A DNA stretch of 64,000 nt from Citrobacter sp. FP75 (GCF_018342065.1 NZ_JAFDOE010000003.1:372001-436000), one strand, 5' to 3'; shown: positions 10,281 through 20,531, counted from the stretch's first letter. Made by a program: numbers and translations. Notes: generated by a model not told the origin, from the sequence alone.

Positions 10281-11130
10281 ACGTGATGCCGGGCGTGAAG
10301 CACGGGCGAAAAAAGGCTGGTGGCGGAGTCACCGTTGGCTGGTGCTGCGTCGTCTGACCCAGTTTCTGGTGTTGGCGATGTTCCTTAGCGGCCCGTGGCT
10401 CGGGGTGTGGGTCCTGCATGGCAATTACAGCAGCAGCCTGTTGCTGGATACCATTCCGTTCACCGATCCGCTCATCACCCTGCAAAGCCTCGCCAGCGGG
10501 CATCTGCCTGCGACCGTGGCGTTAATCGGGGCCGCCATCATTACGGGGCTGTATGCCCTGGCGGGTAAACGACTGTTTTGCAGTTGGGTTTGTCCGATGA
10601 ACCCGGTCACCGATTTAGCCAGCTGGCTGCGCAGAAGGTTTGACTTGAATCAGTCCGCGACCATCCCGCGCCATATACGTTACGTCCTGCTGGTGGTTAT
10701 CCTGGTTGGTTCTGCCCTGACCGGTACGCTGCTGTGGGAATGGATAAACCCGGTCTCTCTGCTGGGACGTAGCCTGGTGTTGGGATTCGGCAGCGGCATA
10801 CTGCTGATTCTTGCACTGTTTTTATTTGATTTACTGGTCGTTGAGCATGGCTGGTGCGGGCACCTTTGCCCACTTGGCGCGCTATACAGCGTGTTGGGAA
10901 GTAAAGGGGCGCTAACCGTTTCGGCGAAAGAACGCGAGAGATGTAACCGCTGTATGGATTGTTTTCATGTTTGCCCGGAACCGCATGTGCTACGTGCCCC
11001 GGTGCTGGATGAGCAAAGCCCGGTGCAGGTAACCAGTCGCGATTGCATGGCCTGCGGTCGCTGTGTGGATGTCTGTTCTGAGGATGTTTTTACAATAACA
11101 ACACGATGGAGTTCGGGAGCGAAATCATGA
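10267..11130 (+). CDS. napH: NapH, membrane ferredoxin-type quinol dehydrogenase
   Basis: 287 residues (E. coli 287). About four transmembrane segments (around 30-50, 80-100, 135-160 and 170-190) with the CSWVCPMNP and CGHLCPLGA motifs typical of NapH/NosR-like proteins. Two C-terminal ferredoxin clusters follow, [12 protein letters not shown] and [11 protein letters not shown], facing the cytoplasm. Partner of NapG in ubiquinol oxidation. Four-base overlap with napB. Confidence 0.96.
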   Translation: MANRKRDAGREARAKKGWWRSHRWLVLRRLTQFLVLAMFLSGPWLGVWVLHGNYSSSLLLDTIPFTDPLITLQSLASGHLPATVALIGAAIITGLYALAGKRLFCSWVCPMNPVTDLASWLRRRFDLNQSATIPRHIRYVLLVVILVGSALTGTLLWEWINPVSLLGRSLVLGFGSGILLILALFLFDLLVVEHGWCGHLCPLGALYSVLGSKGALTVSAKERERCNRCMDCFHVCPEPHVLRAPVLDEQSPVQVTSRDCMACGRCVDVCSEDVFTITTRWSSGAKS

Positions 11131-11576
11131 AAAGCCATGACCTGATTAAAGCGCTGAGTCAAATGACGGCCGCGCTGGCCCTGGTAGTGAGTGGGGCAGT
11201 TTGGGCTGCAAACGGAGTGGATCTGAGCCAGTCGCCGGAAGTTTCGGGGACGCAGGAAGGGGCAATTCGCATGCCGAAAGAGCAGGAGCGTATGCCGCTG
11301 AACTATGTGAATCAGCCGCCGATGGTCCCGCACAGCGTCGACGGTTACCAGGTAACTACCAACACCAACCGCTGCCTGCAGTGTCACGGCGTTGAAAGCT
11401 ATCGCACCACCGGCGCGCCGCGTATCAGCCCGACGCACTTTATGGACAGCGACGGTAAAGTACTGGCGGAAGTCGCGCCGCGTCGCTATTTCTGCCTGCA
11501 GTGCCATGTCCCGCAAGCTGACGCCGCACCGATTGTCGAAAATACCTTCACCCCCTCGAAAGGTTACGGGAAATAA
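11127..11576 (+). CDS. napB: NapB, dihaem cytochrome c subunit
   Basis: 149 residues from ATG 11127 (E. coli 149); the in-frame ATG at 11106 lies inside napH and adds unconserved residues. Sec signal peptide ends at AVWAANG. Two c-type haem motifs, CLQCHG and CLQCHV, are present, along with conserved distal histidines (e.g. VPHSVDGYQ). It carries electrons from NapC to NapA in the periplasm. Its haems depend on the ccm genes directly downstream. Confidence 0.97.
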   Translation: MKSHDLIKALSQMTAALALVVSGAVWAANGVDLSQSPEVSGTQEGAIRMPKEQERMPLNYVNQPPMVPHSVDGYQVTTNTNRCLQCHGVESYRTTGAPRISPTHFMDSDGKVLAEVAPRRYFCLQCHVPQADAAPIVENTFTPSKGYGK

Positions 11577-11585
11577 GAGGTCATT

Positions 11586-12188
11586 ATGGAAAATTCTAAC
11601 CGTAAACCAGGCTGGATTAAGCGCGTCTGGCAATGGTGGCGTCGCCCCAGCCGTCTGGCGCTCGGCACGCTGTTGTTAATCGGCTTTGTGGGCGGCATTA
11701 TTTTCTGGGGCGGCTTTAATACCGGTATGGAAAAGGCCAATACTGAAGAGTTCTGCATTAGCTGTCACGAAATGCGCAACACGGTATACCAGGAATACAT
11801 GGAAACCGTACACTACAACAACCGCAGTGGTGTGCGAGCAACTTGCCCTGATTGCCACGTCCCGCACGAGTGGGGCCCGAAAATGATCCGTAAGATCAAG
11901 GCCAGCAAAGAGCTGTACGCGAAAGCACTGGGGTTAATAGATACACCGCAGAAATTTGAAGACCACCGTCTGACGATGGCGCAAAATGAATGGCGGCGTA
12001 TGAAAGACAATAATTCGCAAGAGTGTCGTAACTGCCACAACTTCGAGTTTATGGATTTAACCGCCCAGAAAGGCGTTGCGGCCAAAATGCACGACCAGGC
12101 TGTGAAAGAGGGGCAAACCTGTATTGACTGTCATAAAGGGATAGCACACAAACTGCCTGATATGCGTGAAGTTAAGCCAGGCTTTTAA
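11586..12188 (+). CDS. napC: NapC, tetrahaem cytochrome c quinol dehydrogenase
   Basis: 200 residues (E. coli 200), NapC/NirT family. One N-terminal membrane anchor (about 22-43) and four CxxCH motifs: CISCH, CPDCH, CRNCH and CIDCH. It oxidises membrane quinol and reduces NapB. Last nap gene, 19 bases before ccmA, so nap and ccm are probably co-transcribed as in E. coli. Confidence 0.97.
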   Translation: MENSNRKPGWIKRVWQWWRRPSRLALGTLLLIGFVGGIIFWGGFNTGMEKANTEEFCISCHEMRNTVYQEYMETVHYNNRSGVRATCPDCHVPHEWGPKMIRKIKASKELYAKALGLIDTPQKFEDHRLTMAQNEWRRMKDNNSQECRNCHNFEFMDLTAQKGVAAKMHDQAVKEGQTCIDCHKGIAHKLPDMREVKPGF

Positions 12189-12207
12189 CAGGATGTAAAT
12201 AATCAGG

Positions 12208-12828
12208 ATGCTTGAGGCCAGAGAACTGCTCTGCGAGCGGGATGACAGAATACTGTTCAGCGAGCTCTCGTTTCGCGTAGACGCGGGGGAGTGGGTGCAA
12301 ATTACCGGCAGTAACGGCGCGGGGAAAACCACCTTGCTGCGGTTGCTTACCGGGCTGGCTCGTCCTGATGCCGGAGACGTTCTCTGGCACGGTCAACCGC
12401 TGCATCAGGTGCGGGACAATTTCCATCAGGAACTGCTGTGGATCGGACATCAGCCGGGGATAAAAACCCGGCTTTCGGCGTTGGAGAATCTGCGTTTCTT
12501 TCATCATGACGGCGATATTGCACAGTGTCTGGCGGCACTGGCGCAGGCAGGCCTTGCCGGATATGAAGACATCCCGGTAAATCAGCTTTCCGCTGGACAG
12601 CAGCGTCGTGTGGCGCTGGCTCGCCTGTGGCTGACCCGTGCCCGATTGTGGATCCTCGATGAACCCTTCACCGCGATTGACGTCAATGGCGTTGAGCGCC
12701 TCACCCAACGTATGGCGCAGCATACGGAACAGGGCGGCATTGTTATTCTGACGACTCACCAGCCTCTCAATGTAGAGACAGATAAAGTGCGGCGCATCGC
12801 GCTGACCCGCGAGAGGACAGCGCAATGA
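12208..12828 (+). CDS. ccmA: CcmA, haem exporter ATPase
   Basis: 206 residues (E. coli 207 or so). ABC ATPase with Walker A (GSNGAGKTT), signature (LSAGQQRRV), Walker B ([12 protein letters not shown]) and H-loop (TTHQP). With CcmB, CcmC and CcmD it drives release of haem-loaded CcmE from CcmC. ATGA overlap with ccmB. Confidence 0.96.
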   Translation: MLEARELLCERDDRILFSELSFRVDAGEWVQITGSNGAGKTTLLRLLTGLARPDAGDVLWHGQPLHQVRDNFHQELLWIGHQPGIKTRLSALENLRFFHHDGDIAQCLAALAQAGLAGYEDIPVNQLSAGQQRRVALARLWLTRARLWILDEPFTAIDVNGVERLTQRMAQHTEQGGIVILTTHQPLNVETDKVRRIALTRERTAQ

Positions 12829-13484
12829 TGTGGCGAATTTTCCGTTTAGAACTGCGGGTTGCGTTTCGTCATAGTGCAGAGATCGCTAATCCGTTATGGT
12901 TCTTCCTGATTGTCATTACGTTATTCCCGCTGAGCATTGGCCCAGAGCCGCAACTGCTGGCGCGAATAGCGCCGGGTATTATCTGGGTGGCGGCATTGCT
13001 GGCGTCATTGCTGGCGCTGGAACGCTTATTCCGTGACGATCTGCAGGATGGGAGCCTTGAACAGCTGATGCTACTGCCGCTGCCGTTACCGGCGGTGGTG
13101 CTGGCGAAGGTGATGGCGCACTGGGTGGTGACCGGTTTACCGCTGCTTATCCTCTCACCGCTGGTGGCGTTGCTACTAGGCATGGATATGTACGGTTGGC
13201 AAATTATGGCGCTGACGTTGCTGCTCGGTACACCGACGCTGGGTTTTCTGGGGGCGCCGGGCGTGGGATTAACGGTGGGCTTAAAGCGTGGCGGCGTGCT
13301 GTTGAGCGTGCTGGTGCTGCCGCTCACGATTCCGCTTCTGATTTTTGCCACCGCCGCGATGGATGCTGCCTCAATGCACCTACCCGTTGAAGGCTATATG
13401 GCGATTCTGGGCGCGCTGTTGGTCGGGAGTGCGACGTTAAGCCCCTTTGCGACGGCAGCAGCGTTGCGCATTAGTGTGCAGTAG
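12825..13484 (+). CDS. ccmB: CcmB, haem exporter permease
   Basis: 219 residues with six hydrophobic segments and the CcmB-family stretch [20 protein letters not shown]. Membrane partner of CcmA. Begins four bases inside ccmA and is followed by an 87-base gap containing a REP-like half element before ccmC. Confidence 0.95.
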   Translation: MMWRIFRLELRVAFRHSAEIANPLWFFLIVITLFPLSIGPEPQLLARIAPGIIWVAALLASLLALERLFRDDLQDGSLEQLMLLPLPLPAVVLAKVMAHWVVTGLPLLILSPLVALLLGMDMYGWQIMALTLLLGTPTLGFLGAPGVGLTVGLKRGGVLLSVLVLPLTIPLLIFATAAMDAASMHLPVEGYMAILGALLVGSATLSPFATAAALRISVQ

Positions 13485-13495
13485 CGCGAGTACGA

Positions 13496-13523
13496 CTTGT
13501 AGGCCGGACGAGGCGAAGCCGCC
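13496..13523. repeat. REP-like half element in ccmB–ccmC gap
   Basis: GTAGGCCGGACGAGGCGAAGCCGCC resembles the enterobacterial REP palindrome arm. It is the only interruption in an otherwise tightly packed ccm operon and may lower or stabilise downstream message. Confidence 0.6.
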
Positions 13524-13571
13524 CGCTGGCAAAACGGATTTTATTAATTTACTGAGTCTGGTGACTGAACT

Positions 13572-14309
13572 ATGTGGAAAATACTTCATCAACTGGCGAT
13601 GCCCCCACGGCTCTATCAGATCTGTGGCTGGTTTATCCCGTGGCTGGCAATTGCCAGCGCAGTGATACTGGCAACGGGATGGATCTGGGGCTTTGGCTTC
13701 GCGCCTGCGGATTATCAGCAGGGGCAGAGTTATCGCATCATCTACCTGCACGTCCCAGCGGCAATCTGGTCGATGGGGATTTATGCCTCGATGGCGGTTG
13801 CCGCGTTTATCGGCCTGGTCTGGCAGATGAAAATGGCTAATCTGGCGCTGGCTGCGATGGCGCCCGTTGGTGCGGTGTTTACCTTTATTGCGCTGGTGAC
13901 GGGTTCCGCATGGGGCAAACCGATGTGGGGGACCTGGTGGGTCTGGGATGCCCGACTCACCTCTGAACTGGTGCTGCTGTTTCTCTACGTCGGGGCGATC
14001 GCGCTGTGGCATGCGTTTGATGACCGCCGCGTGGCGGGGCGTGCCGCCGGTATTCTGGTGCTGATTGGCGTGGTCAACTTACCGATTATTCACTATTCGG
14101 TAGAGTGGTGGAATACGCTGCATCAGGGCTCGACCCGTATGCAGCAAAGCATCGATCCGGCAATGCGCGCGCCGCTGCGGCTGGCGATCGTCGGCTACCT
14201 GTTGCTGTTTGTCACGCTGACGCTGATGCGCATGCGTAACCTGATTTTGTTGATGGAAAAACGCCGCCCGTGGGTGAGCGAACTGATCTTAAAAAGAGGC
14301 CGCCAATGA
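13572..14309 (+). CDS. ccmC: CcmC, haem lyase handing haem to CcmE
   Basis: 245 residues (E. coli 245). Six membrane spans and the tryptophan-rich WWD motif GTWWVWDARLTSEL (about residue 120), with flanking periplasmic histidines at YLHVP and IIHYSVEWW. Transfers haem to CcmE. GTGAACTATG start context; its end overlaps ccmD by four bases. Confidence 0.96.
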   Translation: MWKILHQLAMPPRLYQICGWFIPWLAIASAVILATGWIWGFGFAPADYQQGQSYRIIYLHVPAAIWSMGIYASMAVAAFIGLVWQMKMANLALAAMAPVGAVFTFIALVTGSAWGKPMWGTWWVWDARLTSELVLLFLYVGAIALWHAFDDRRVAGRAAGILVLIGVVNLPIIHYSVEWWNTLHQGSTRMQQSIDPAMRAPLRLAIVGYLLLFVTLTLMRMRNLILLMEKRRPWVSELILKRGRQ

Positions 14310-14518
14310 CCCCTGCATTTGCATCCTGGAGTGATTTTTTCGCGATGGGCGGTTACGCCTTGTATGTCTGGCTGGCTGTGGCGATGAGCGTTATCCCGCT
14401 GGTGGTGCTGGTGCTACATTCTGCGTTACAACATCGCGCAATCTTACGCGGCGTGGCGCAGCAGCGAGCGAGAGAAGCGCGTATGCGTGCAGCGCAAGTG
14501 CAACGGGAGGCGGCGTGA
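14306..14518 (+). CDS. ccmD: CcmD, small haem-export accessory protein
   Basis: 70 residues from ATG 14306 (ATGA overlap with ccmC). One membrane helix (about 18-38) and an Arg-rich cytoplasmic tail ([14 protein letters not shown]), the usual CcmD form. It joins CcmC to CcmE and helps release holo-CcmE. The longer in-frame start at 14270 lies inside ccmC and is rejected. Confidence 0.93.
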   Translation: MTPAFASWSDFFAMGGYALYVWLAVAMSVIPLVVLVLHSALQHRAILRGVAQQRAREARMRAAQVQREAA

Positions 14519-14994
14519 ATATTCGACGTAAAAATCGGCTATGGATAGCCTGTGCGGTACTGGCGGGCCTGGCATTGACCATCACGCTGGTGCTTTACGC
14601 GCTGCGTTCCAATATCGACTTGTTCTATACGCCGGGCGAAATACTCTACGGCAAACGTGAAACCCAGCAGATGCCAGAAGTCGGCCAACGACTGCGCGTG
14701 GGTGGCATGGTTATGCCGGGCAGCGTGAAGCGCGATCCGCAATCGCTGAAGGTGAATTTTAGCATCTACGACGCCGAAGGCGTGGTGGATGTGACGTATG
14801 AAGGCATCCTGCCGGATCTGTTCCGCGAAGGGCAGGGGGTTGTTGTTCAGGGGGAACTGGACGAGGGTAATCATGTACAGGCCAAAGAAGTTCTTGCCAA
14901 ACATGATGAAAATTACACCCCGCCGGAAGTCGAAAAAGCGATGCAGGAAAACCACCGTCGCCCGGAAAGTGTTTATAAGGATAAAGCGTCATGA
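14515..14994 (+). CDS. ccmE: CcmE, periplasmic haem chaperone
   Basis: 159 residues (E. coli 159). N-terminal anchor (about 8-28), a beta-barrel OB-like domain, and the haem-binding His in [12 protein letters not shown] near residue 130. It carries haem covalently from CcmC to CcmF. GTG start overlapping the ccmD stop. Confidence 0.96.
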   Translation: MNIRRKNRLWIACAVLAGLALTITLVLYALRSNIDLFYTPGEILYGKRETQQMPEVGQRLRVGGMVMPGSVKRDPQSLKVNFSIYDAEGVVDVTYEGILPDLFREGQGVVVQGELDEGNHVQAKEVLAKHDENYTPPEVEKAMQENHRRPESVYKDKAS

Positions 14995-16946
14995 TGCCTG
15001 AAATTGGCAATGGGCTACTGTGCCTGGCGCTCGGCGTTGCATTACTGCTCTCGGTCTATCCGCTGTGGGGCGTAGCGCGTGGCGATGTGCGGATGATGGC
15101 CTCTGCGCGGCCATTCGCCTGGCTGTTATTTATCTGTGTGATGGGCGCGTTTCTGATCCTGATTAACGCCTTTGTGGTCAATGACTTTACCGTGACCTAC
15201 GTTGCCAGCAACTCCAATACCCAGCTTCCGGTCTGGTATCGCGTGGCGGCCACGTGGGGGGCGCATGAGGGCTCGCTGCTGCTGTGGGTACTGCTGATGA
15301 GCGGCTGGACGTTCGCCGTGGCGCTGTTTAGCCAGCGCATGCCGCTGGATATCGTCGCCCGCGTGCTGGCGGTGATGGGGATGGTCAGCGTCGGCTTCCT
15401 GCTGTTTATTCTGTTTACCTCCAACCCGTTTGCCCGCACGCTGCCCAACTTCCCTATTGAAGGGCGCGACCTGAATCCGCTGTTGCAGGATCCGGGGCTG
15501 ATTTTCCACCCACCGTTGCTGTATATGGGCTATGTCGGTTTCTCCGTGGCGTTTGCATTTGCCATTGCCGCGCTGATGAGCGGACGGCTGGACAGCACAT
15601 TCGCCCGTTTTTCGCGTCCGTGGACGCTGGCGGCGTGGGTGTTTCTGACGCTGGGTATTGTGCTGGGTTCTGCCTGGGCCTACTACGAGCTGGGTTGGGG
15701 CGGCTGGTGGTTCTGGGATCCGGTGGAGAACGCGTCGTTTATGCCATGGCTGGTGGGGACGGCGTTAATGCACTCCCTGGCCGTTACTGAGCAACGCGCC
15801 AGTTTCAAGGCCTGGACGCTGCTGCTCTCGATTTGCGCGTTCTCGCTGTGCTTATTGGGGACGTTCCTTGTGCGTTCGGGTGTGCTGGTGTCGGTGCATG
15901 CCTTCGCTTCCGATCCGTCGCGTGGGATGTTCATCCTCGCCTTTATGGTGCTGGTGATCGGCGGCTCTCTGCTGCTGTTTGCGGTACGCGGGCATAAGGT
16001 TCGCTCGCGGGTCAATAACGCACTGTGGTCGCGTGAATCGCTGCTGCTGGGGAATAACGTTCTGCTGATTGCCGCCATGCTGGTGGTACTGTTGGGTACG
16101 TTGCTGCCGCTGGTACACAAACAGCTGGGGCTGGGCAGTATTTCGATTGGCGAGCCGTTCTTCAATACCATGTTCACCTGGCTGATGGCGCCGTTCGCGC
16201 TGCTGTTGGGAATTGGGCCGCTGGTCCGCTGGGGACGTGATCGACCGCGTAAACTGAAAATGTTGCTGATTATCGCGTTTATCACCACGCTGGTGCTGTC
16301 TGTGCTGCTGCCGTGGCTGTTTGAAGATCGCATTGCCGCCATGACTGTTGTGGGTATGGCGATGGCATGCTGGATATTTGTGCTGGCCATGTCTGAGGCA
16401 TTCCTGCGCATTTCACGCGGCACGAAGCTGACGCCAGGCTACTGGGGCATGGTATCGGGCCACGTGGGGCTGGCAGTTACCATTGTCGGTATTGCCTTTA
16501 GCCAGAACTACAGCGTTGAGCGTGATGTGCGCATGAAGGCGGGCGATAGCGTCGGCATTCATGATTATCAGTTCACTTTCCGCGAAGTGAAAGATATCAC
16601 CGGACCCAACTATCGTGGCGGCGTTGCTATTATTGGCGTCACCCGTGACGGTAAACCGGAAGCGACGCTGCATGCAGAAAAACGCTTTTATAACAGTACC
16701 AGTTCAATGATGACCGAAGCGGCTATTGACGGCGGATTCACGCGTGACCTGTACGCGGCGTTGGGCGAGGAGCTGGACAACGGCGCATGGGCCGTGCGTC
16801 TGTATTACAAACCGTTTATTCGCTGGATTTGGGCCGGAGGGTTACTGATGGCGCTTGGCGGGTTGTTCTGCCTGTTTGATCCGCGCTATCGCCAGCGCAC
16901 GCGTCCCCGCGCTGCCGGGCAAGAAAAAGCGCCGGAGGCTGTATGA
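14991..16946 (+). CDS. ccmF: CcmF, cytochrome c haem lyase subunit
   Basis: 651 residues (E. coli 647). Many membrane spans and the WWD domain [18 protein letters not shown] (about residue 235-255), with conserved His residues such as [12 protein letters not shown] and WGAHEGSL. It attaches haem to apocytochrome c together with CcmH. Overlaps ccmE and ccmG by four bases each. Confidence 0.97.
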   Translation: MMPEIGNGLLCLALGVALLLSVYPLWGVARGDVRMMASARPFAWLLFICVMGAFLILINAFVVNDFTVTYVASNSNTQLPVWYRVAATWGAHEGSLLLWVLLMSGWTFAVALFSQRMPLDIVARVLAVMGMVSVGFLLFILFTSNPFARTLPNFPIEGRDLNPLLQDPGLIFHPPLLYMGYVGFSVAFAFAIAALMSGRLDSTFARFSRPWTLAAWVFLTLGIVLGSAWAYYELGWGGWWFWDPVENASFMPWLVGTALMHSLAVTEQRASFKAWTLLLSICAFSLCLLGTFLVRSGVLVSVHAFASDPSRGMFILAFMVLVIGGSLLLFAVRGHKVRSRVNNALWSRESLLLGNNVLLIAAMLVVLLGTLLPLVHKQLGLGSISIGEPFFNTMFTWLMAPFALLLGIGPLVRWGRDRPRKLKMLLIIAFITTLVLSVLLPWLFEDRIAAMTVVGMAMACWIFVLAMSEAFLRISRGTKLTPGYWGMVSGHVGLAVTIVGIAFSQNYSVERDVRMKAGDSVGIHDYQFTFREVKDITGPNYRGGVAIIGVTRDGKPEATLHAEKRFYNSTSSMMTEAAIDGGFTRDLYAALGEELDNGAWAVRLYYKPFIRWIWAGGLLMALGGLFCLFDPRYRQRTRPRAAGQEKAPEAV

Positions 16947-17500
16947 AGCGCAATGCACTGTTAATTCCATTTGTTATTTTTCTCGTGATTGCGGCGGCGC
17001 TGTTGTGGCAGCTGGCGCGTAACGCGCAGGGAGACGATCCAACGAATCTGGAGTCGGCGTTGATCGGTAAACCGGTGCCAACATTCCGCCTGGAGTCGCT
17101 GGAGAACCCTGGGCAGCATTATCAGGCCGATGTGCTGACGCAGGGTAAACCGGTACTGCTTAACGTCTGGGCGACCTGGTGTCCGACCTGCCGCGCTGAA
17201 CATCAGTATCTGAACCAGCTTTCGGCGCAGGGAATTCGGGTAGTGGGTCTGAACTATAAAGACGATCGTCAGAAAGCCATCGTCTGGCTAAAAGAGCTGG
17301 GCAATCCGTATGCGCTGAGCTTGTTTGACGGCGACGGGATGCTTGGTTTGGATCTGGGGGTATACGGCGCGCCGGAAACGTTCCTGATCGACGGTAAAGG
17401 CATTATTCGCTATCGCCATGCCGGTGATTTAAACGCCAGGGTGTGGGAGAGCGAGATCAAACCGTTGTGGGATAAGTACAGTAAGGAGGCTGCGCAATGA
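16943..17500 (+). CDS. ccmG: CcmG/DsbE, thioredoxin-like reductant for cytochrome c maturation
   Basis: 185 residues (E. coli 185). N-terminal anchor (about 5-22), thioredoxin fold with the active site WATWCPTCRAEH, and the cis-Pro region YGAPETFLID. Keeps apocytochrome CxxCH cysteines reduced, taking electrons from DsbD. Four-base overlaps on both sides. Confidence 0.97.
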   Translation: MKRNALLIPFVIFLVIAAALLWQLARNAQGDDPTNLESALIGKPVPTFRLESLENPGQHYQADVLTQGKPVLLNVWATWCPTCRAEHQYLNQLSAQGIRVVGLNYKDDRQKAIVWLKELGNPYALSLFDGDGMLGLDLGVYGAPETFLIDGKGIIRYRHAGDLNARVWESEIKPLWDKYSKEAAQ

Positions 17501-18546
17501 GATTTTTACTGGGCGTGCTGATGCTGATTGTCTCTGGTTCGGCGCTGGCAACTATCGACGTGATGCAGTTTAAGGACGAAGCGCAGGAGCAGCAGTTCCG
17601 CCAGCTTACCGAACAGTTGCGCTGCCCGAAGTGCCAGAACAACAGCATTGCCGATTCTAACTCGATGATTGCCACCGACCTGCGCCAGAAAGTGTACGAA
17701 CTGATGCAGGAAGGAAAAAGCCAGAAAGAAATTGTTGATTACATGGTGGCGCGCTACGGCAACTTCGTCACTTACGATCCGCCATTGACGCCGCTTACCG
17801 TGCTGCTGTGGGTGATGCCGCTGGTAGCGATTGGTCTGGGGGGCTGGATTATTTTTGCCCGCTCCCGTCGTCGCGTTCGACTTAAGCAGGAAGAATTTCC
17901 TGATGATATCACGCCGGATGGCACGCGGGGCGGATGGTGGCTGTTTGCTCCGGGCGTAGTGATTGCGCTGGTGGTAGGTGCGGTGAGTTATTACCAAACC
18001 GGTAATTATAAGCAGGTGCAAGTCTGGCAACAGGCTACCGCCCAAGCCCCGGCGTTGCTGGAACGCGCGTTGGATCCGAAAGCTGAGCCGCTGAATGAAG
18101 AAGACATGACGCGTCTGGCGCTGGGTCTGCGTACACGTTTGCAGGCCGACCCTGCCAACGTTGAAGGTTGGATCATGCTCGGGCGTATTGGCATGGTATT
18201 AGGAAACGCCAGCACGGCGACCGAAGCTTACGCCAACGCTTACCGGCTGGATCCTAAAAATAGCGATGCCGCGCTGGGCTATGCGGAAGCGTTGACCCGT
18301 TCCTCCGATCCGGACGATAACCGTCGGGGAGGGGAGCTGTTAAGCCAACTGGTCAGGAGCGATCACGCCAACGTCCGTGTTCTGAGTATGTATGCGTTTA
18401 ATGCGTTTGAGCAGCAGCGCTTTGGCGAAGCAGTCGCCGCGTGGGAGATGATGCTGAAATTATTACCCGCCAACGATACCCGCCGGTCGGTGATTGAGCG
18501 CAGCATTAAACAGGCGATGGAGCAGCTGTCGCCGCAGGAAAAATAG
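17497..18546 (+). CDS. ccmH: CcmH, fused thiol-reductant (CcmH) and TPR (CcmI-like) protein
   Basis: 349 residues (E. coli 350). Signal peptide at residues 1-18, then the reductant motif RCPKCQNNSIADSN, a membrane span (about 103-122), a second span (about 145-162) and a TPR region (about 190-349). This is the fused form that corresponds to separate CcmH and CcmI in other bacteria. It presents apocytochrome to CcmF. Last gene of the ccm run. Confidence 0.96.
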   Translation: MRFLLGVLMLIVSGSALATIDVMQFKDEAQEQQFRQLTEQLRCPKCQNNSIADSNSMIATDLRQKVYELMQEGKSQKEIVDYMVARYGNFVTYDPPLTPLTVLLWVMPLVAIGLGGWIIFARSRRRVRLKQEEFPDDITPDGTRGGWWLFAPGVVIALVVGAVSYYQTGNYKQVQVWQQATAQAPALLERALDPKAEPLNEEDMTRLALGLRTRLQADPANVEGWIMLGRIGMVLGNASTATEAYANAYRLDPKNSDAALGYAEALTRSSDPDDNRRGGELLSQLVRSDHANVRVLSMYAFNAFEQQRFGEAVAAWEMMLKLLPANDTRRSVIERSIKQAMEQLSPQEK

Positions 18547-18551
18547 GTGCT

Positions 18552-18590
18552 AAAAATGCCCGGTAAGTAGCAGCGAATCGGGCATTTCTT
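18552..18590. terminator. Bidirectional terminator between ccmH and narP
   Basis: AAATGCCCG (18554-18562) pairs with CGGGCATTT (18579-18587), with A-rich and T-rich flanks on either side. It lies between the convergent stops of ccmH and narP. Confidence 0.8.
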
Positions 18591-18593
18591 CGG

Positions 18594-19241
18594 CTATTGC
18601 AAGCCGCGCGTTTGCAAAAACAGGATGGTGGCGGCAACGCGAGAGCGCACATTGAGTTTGCGCAGCAGATTGCGAATATGCACCTTTACCGTTTGTTCTG
18701 AAATATTCAGCACTGACGCGATCTGTTTGTTAGACAGTCCCTGTGCCAGTTCGTGTAAAACATCCAGTTCACGTTCGGTAAGCATGCTGAACGGATCTTC
18801 TTGTGCGCCAAACAGGTCGCGTTCTCGCAGATAGTTGCTGACGCGTTCGCTGAAGGCTTTACCACCTTTGGCACCACTGCGAATGGCCTCCAGCAGAACT
18901 TCCGGATCGCTGTCTTTTAGCAAATAACCGTCAGCGCCAGCATCAATTAAGGCGTACACATCGCTGGCGGAATCCGACACGGTAAGAATGATAATTTGTG
19001 CCGTGACGCCATCCCGACGCAGTGCATTCAGGGTATCCAGCCCGCTCAATCCTTTCATATTGAGATCAAGCAGGATCACATCCAGTTCAAGCCGGTTAGC
19101 CAGATCGATAGCACTCGCGCCATCACCGGCTTCGGCAATGACCTCAAATGCGCTATCCAGTTGCAATAATTGACTAATTCCTCGCCGCATAAGTGGGTGG
19201 TCGTCAACAATCAGCACCCGAAAAGGCGTTGCTTCAGGCAT
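18594..19241 (-). CDS. narP: NarP, nitrate/nitrite response regulator
   Basis: 215 residues from ATG 19241 (E. coli 215). An in-frame extension to 19271 adds ten unconserved residues. Receiver domain with the acidic pocket DD and phospho-acceptor Asp59 (LLDLN), followed by a LuxR-type helix-turn-helix (LTERELDVLHELAQGLSNKQIA…). It is phosphorylated by NarQ/NarX and activates napF, whose 7-2-7 site is at 6216. Placement next to ccmH matches E. coli. Confidence 0.97.
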   Translation of the reverse strand: MPEATPFRVLIVDDHPLMRRGISQLLQLDSAFEVIAEAGDGASAIDLANRLELDVILLDLNMKGLSGLDTLNALRRDGVTAQIIILTVSDSASDVYALIDAGADGYLLKDSDPEVLLEAIRSGAKGGKAFSERVSNYLRERDLFGAQEDPFSMLTERELDVLHELAQGLSNKQIASVLNISEQTVKVHIRNLLRKLNVRSRVAATILFLQTRGLQ

Positions 19242-19673
19242 ATTTTTCTCCTGAGTTTTTATTAGTATCATTATTGTTTTCAGCGCATAAATCGTCCAGA
19301 TTCATCGCACTGATGAGAGGATAAATTTTACCCCAATTTGTACATGGGTAAGTAGTAAAACCTGTGCAGGAGGCGGTGGTATTAGCAGGGGATGCTGAAG
19401 CGTATAGACCTTGCCGCACACGGAAGAGAATGATCGCCTTAAACAGTCCTGGGCCACCAGCAGGATGCTGCTGATCTGGATATGGCAACGGAAGTTGAAT
19501 CGCACGCACTTATTGCGTGGAAAAGTATCGTGTAACGCTTAAGCGAATCAACCCCGAGATCCTAAAAATATTAGCTGGCCTGACTCTCAATTCACCAAAT
19601 AACTGAATTCTATAAAACAATACCGATGATGGTGTTGACCAGTTTCGATATTGTTTACATCTTTAATGATAAC
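19242..19673. other. narP–HtrL-like intergenic region, no gene seen
   Basis: 432 bases. It should contain the narP promoter (right of 19241). Open frames here are short and look non-coding. An imperfect AACAATA…TATTGTT inverted repeat at about 19616-19655 follows the 3' end of the HtrL-like gene and could act as its terminator. Base composition drops towards AT-rich from about 19560. Confidence 0.5.
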
Positions 19674-20531
19674 TTATTTTCCTAGCAGAGAGACTTTTAA
19701 TCTTCTTAAAGAAGTAATGAAGTCTTTTTTACCAAATACTTTAAATAAATTAAACCACCTGTTCTTACCGAGGTAATTTAACTTTATCAATTGTGGGTTG
19801 TAATGGTAACACATTATAAAAATACCTTGGTCGTCATCAACTATATTGTTTTTAAGTGTTTCGATTTGACAATGACAAACCAGCTTATAAAATTCCTTCC
19901 ATTTTTTTTGCGTTGCTACAATTGCACCACCAATAATATAAGAGCGGTTATTAATCATGTGGTCGAAAACTTGACGGATAGTATTAACGGTCAAGCCTCT
20001 TTTAATTGTGAATAGGTTAACTTTGTTTTTGTTAAATGGATAACTCCATTGAGACAATCCTCTCGTTATCTCTGCATCGCGACAGTAGCCAAAATCAACC
20101 CATGCGATCATTTCACTATTCACAAGCTTTAACTCTATTGCTTTGTTTACAAAGTATGCTTTTAGGTTGCAAACTAGCGTGTAGTCTGAAGACCAGTATT
20201 CAGGATTTTTTAACTGGCGAGTTTCAAGCTTATTCCTGAATTCGTCGTCTTTTTGAATCTGTGAAATTCTTTTTTTGATATGTCGAAATTTTTTATTAAT
20301 GTCTAAAGCTACTACAATAGTGCTCTTCCCATTTCTAATTTTTTCAATTTTTGGTTTGAGATCGCTGGATGTAAAGATGATCATATCATTATCGAGTTCA
20401 GACAGATTTTTAAAATACTGAATATAGGTGTCAGATGTTCTCTCTAAATGTGGAGAGAAGCCTTTATTGCTCGTCCAACTTCCGCGCCCTATATCAAAAA
20501 ATGCTGTAACGATGGTAATAGATGAATTCAT
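19674..20531 (-). CDS. HtrL/YibB-family protein (possible LPS-related)
   Basis: 285 residues. The opening TIVTAFFDIGRGSW and later motifs (SSDYTLVCNLKAYFVNKAI, WVDFGYCRDAEITRG, NRSYIIGGAIVATQKKWKEFY, DDDQGIFIMCY) match the HtrL/YibB (WlaTC/HtrL) family. Members sit in LPS or capsule clusters and are thought to be glycosyltransferase-like, but the reaction is not established. No signal peptide or membrane span. In E. coli htrL lies in the waa (LPS core) region; here it stands alone in very AT-rich DNA between narP and the satellite element, which suggests lateral acquisition. Confidence 0.8.
   Translation of the reverse strand: MNSSITIVTAFFDIGRGSWTSNKGFSPHLERTSDTYIQYFKNLSELDNDMIIFTSSDLKPKIEKIRNGKSTIVVALDINKKFRHIKKRISQIQKDDEFRNKLETRQLKNPEYWSSDYTLVCNLKAYFVNKAIELKLVNSEMIAWVDFGYCRDAEITRGLSQWSYPFNKNKVNLFTIKRGLTVNTIRQVFDHMINNRSYIIGGAIVATQKKWKEFYKLVCHCQIETLKNNIVDDDQGIFIMCYHYNPQLIKLNYLGKNRWFNLFKVFGKKDFITSLRRLKVSLLGK

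Noticed and set aside
15683..16423. 246-residue minus-strand frame inside ccmF
   Set aside because: Antisense shadow of ccmF; Ser/Thr-rich low-complexity translation is typical of the complementary strand.
19234..19509. Open frames upstream of narP on the minus strand
   Set aside because: They overlap the narP start in another frame, have unlikely composition and no ribosome site; treated as non-coding.
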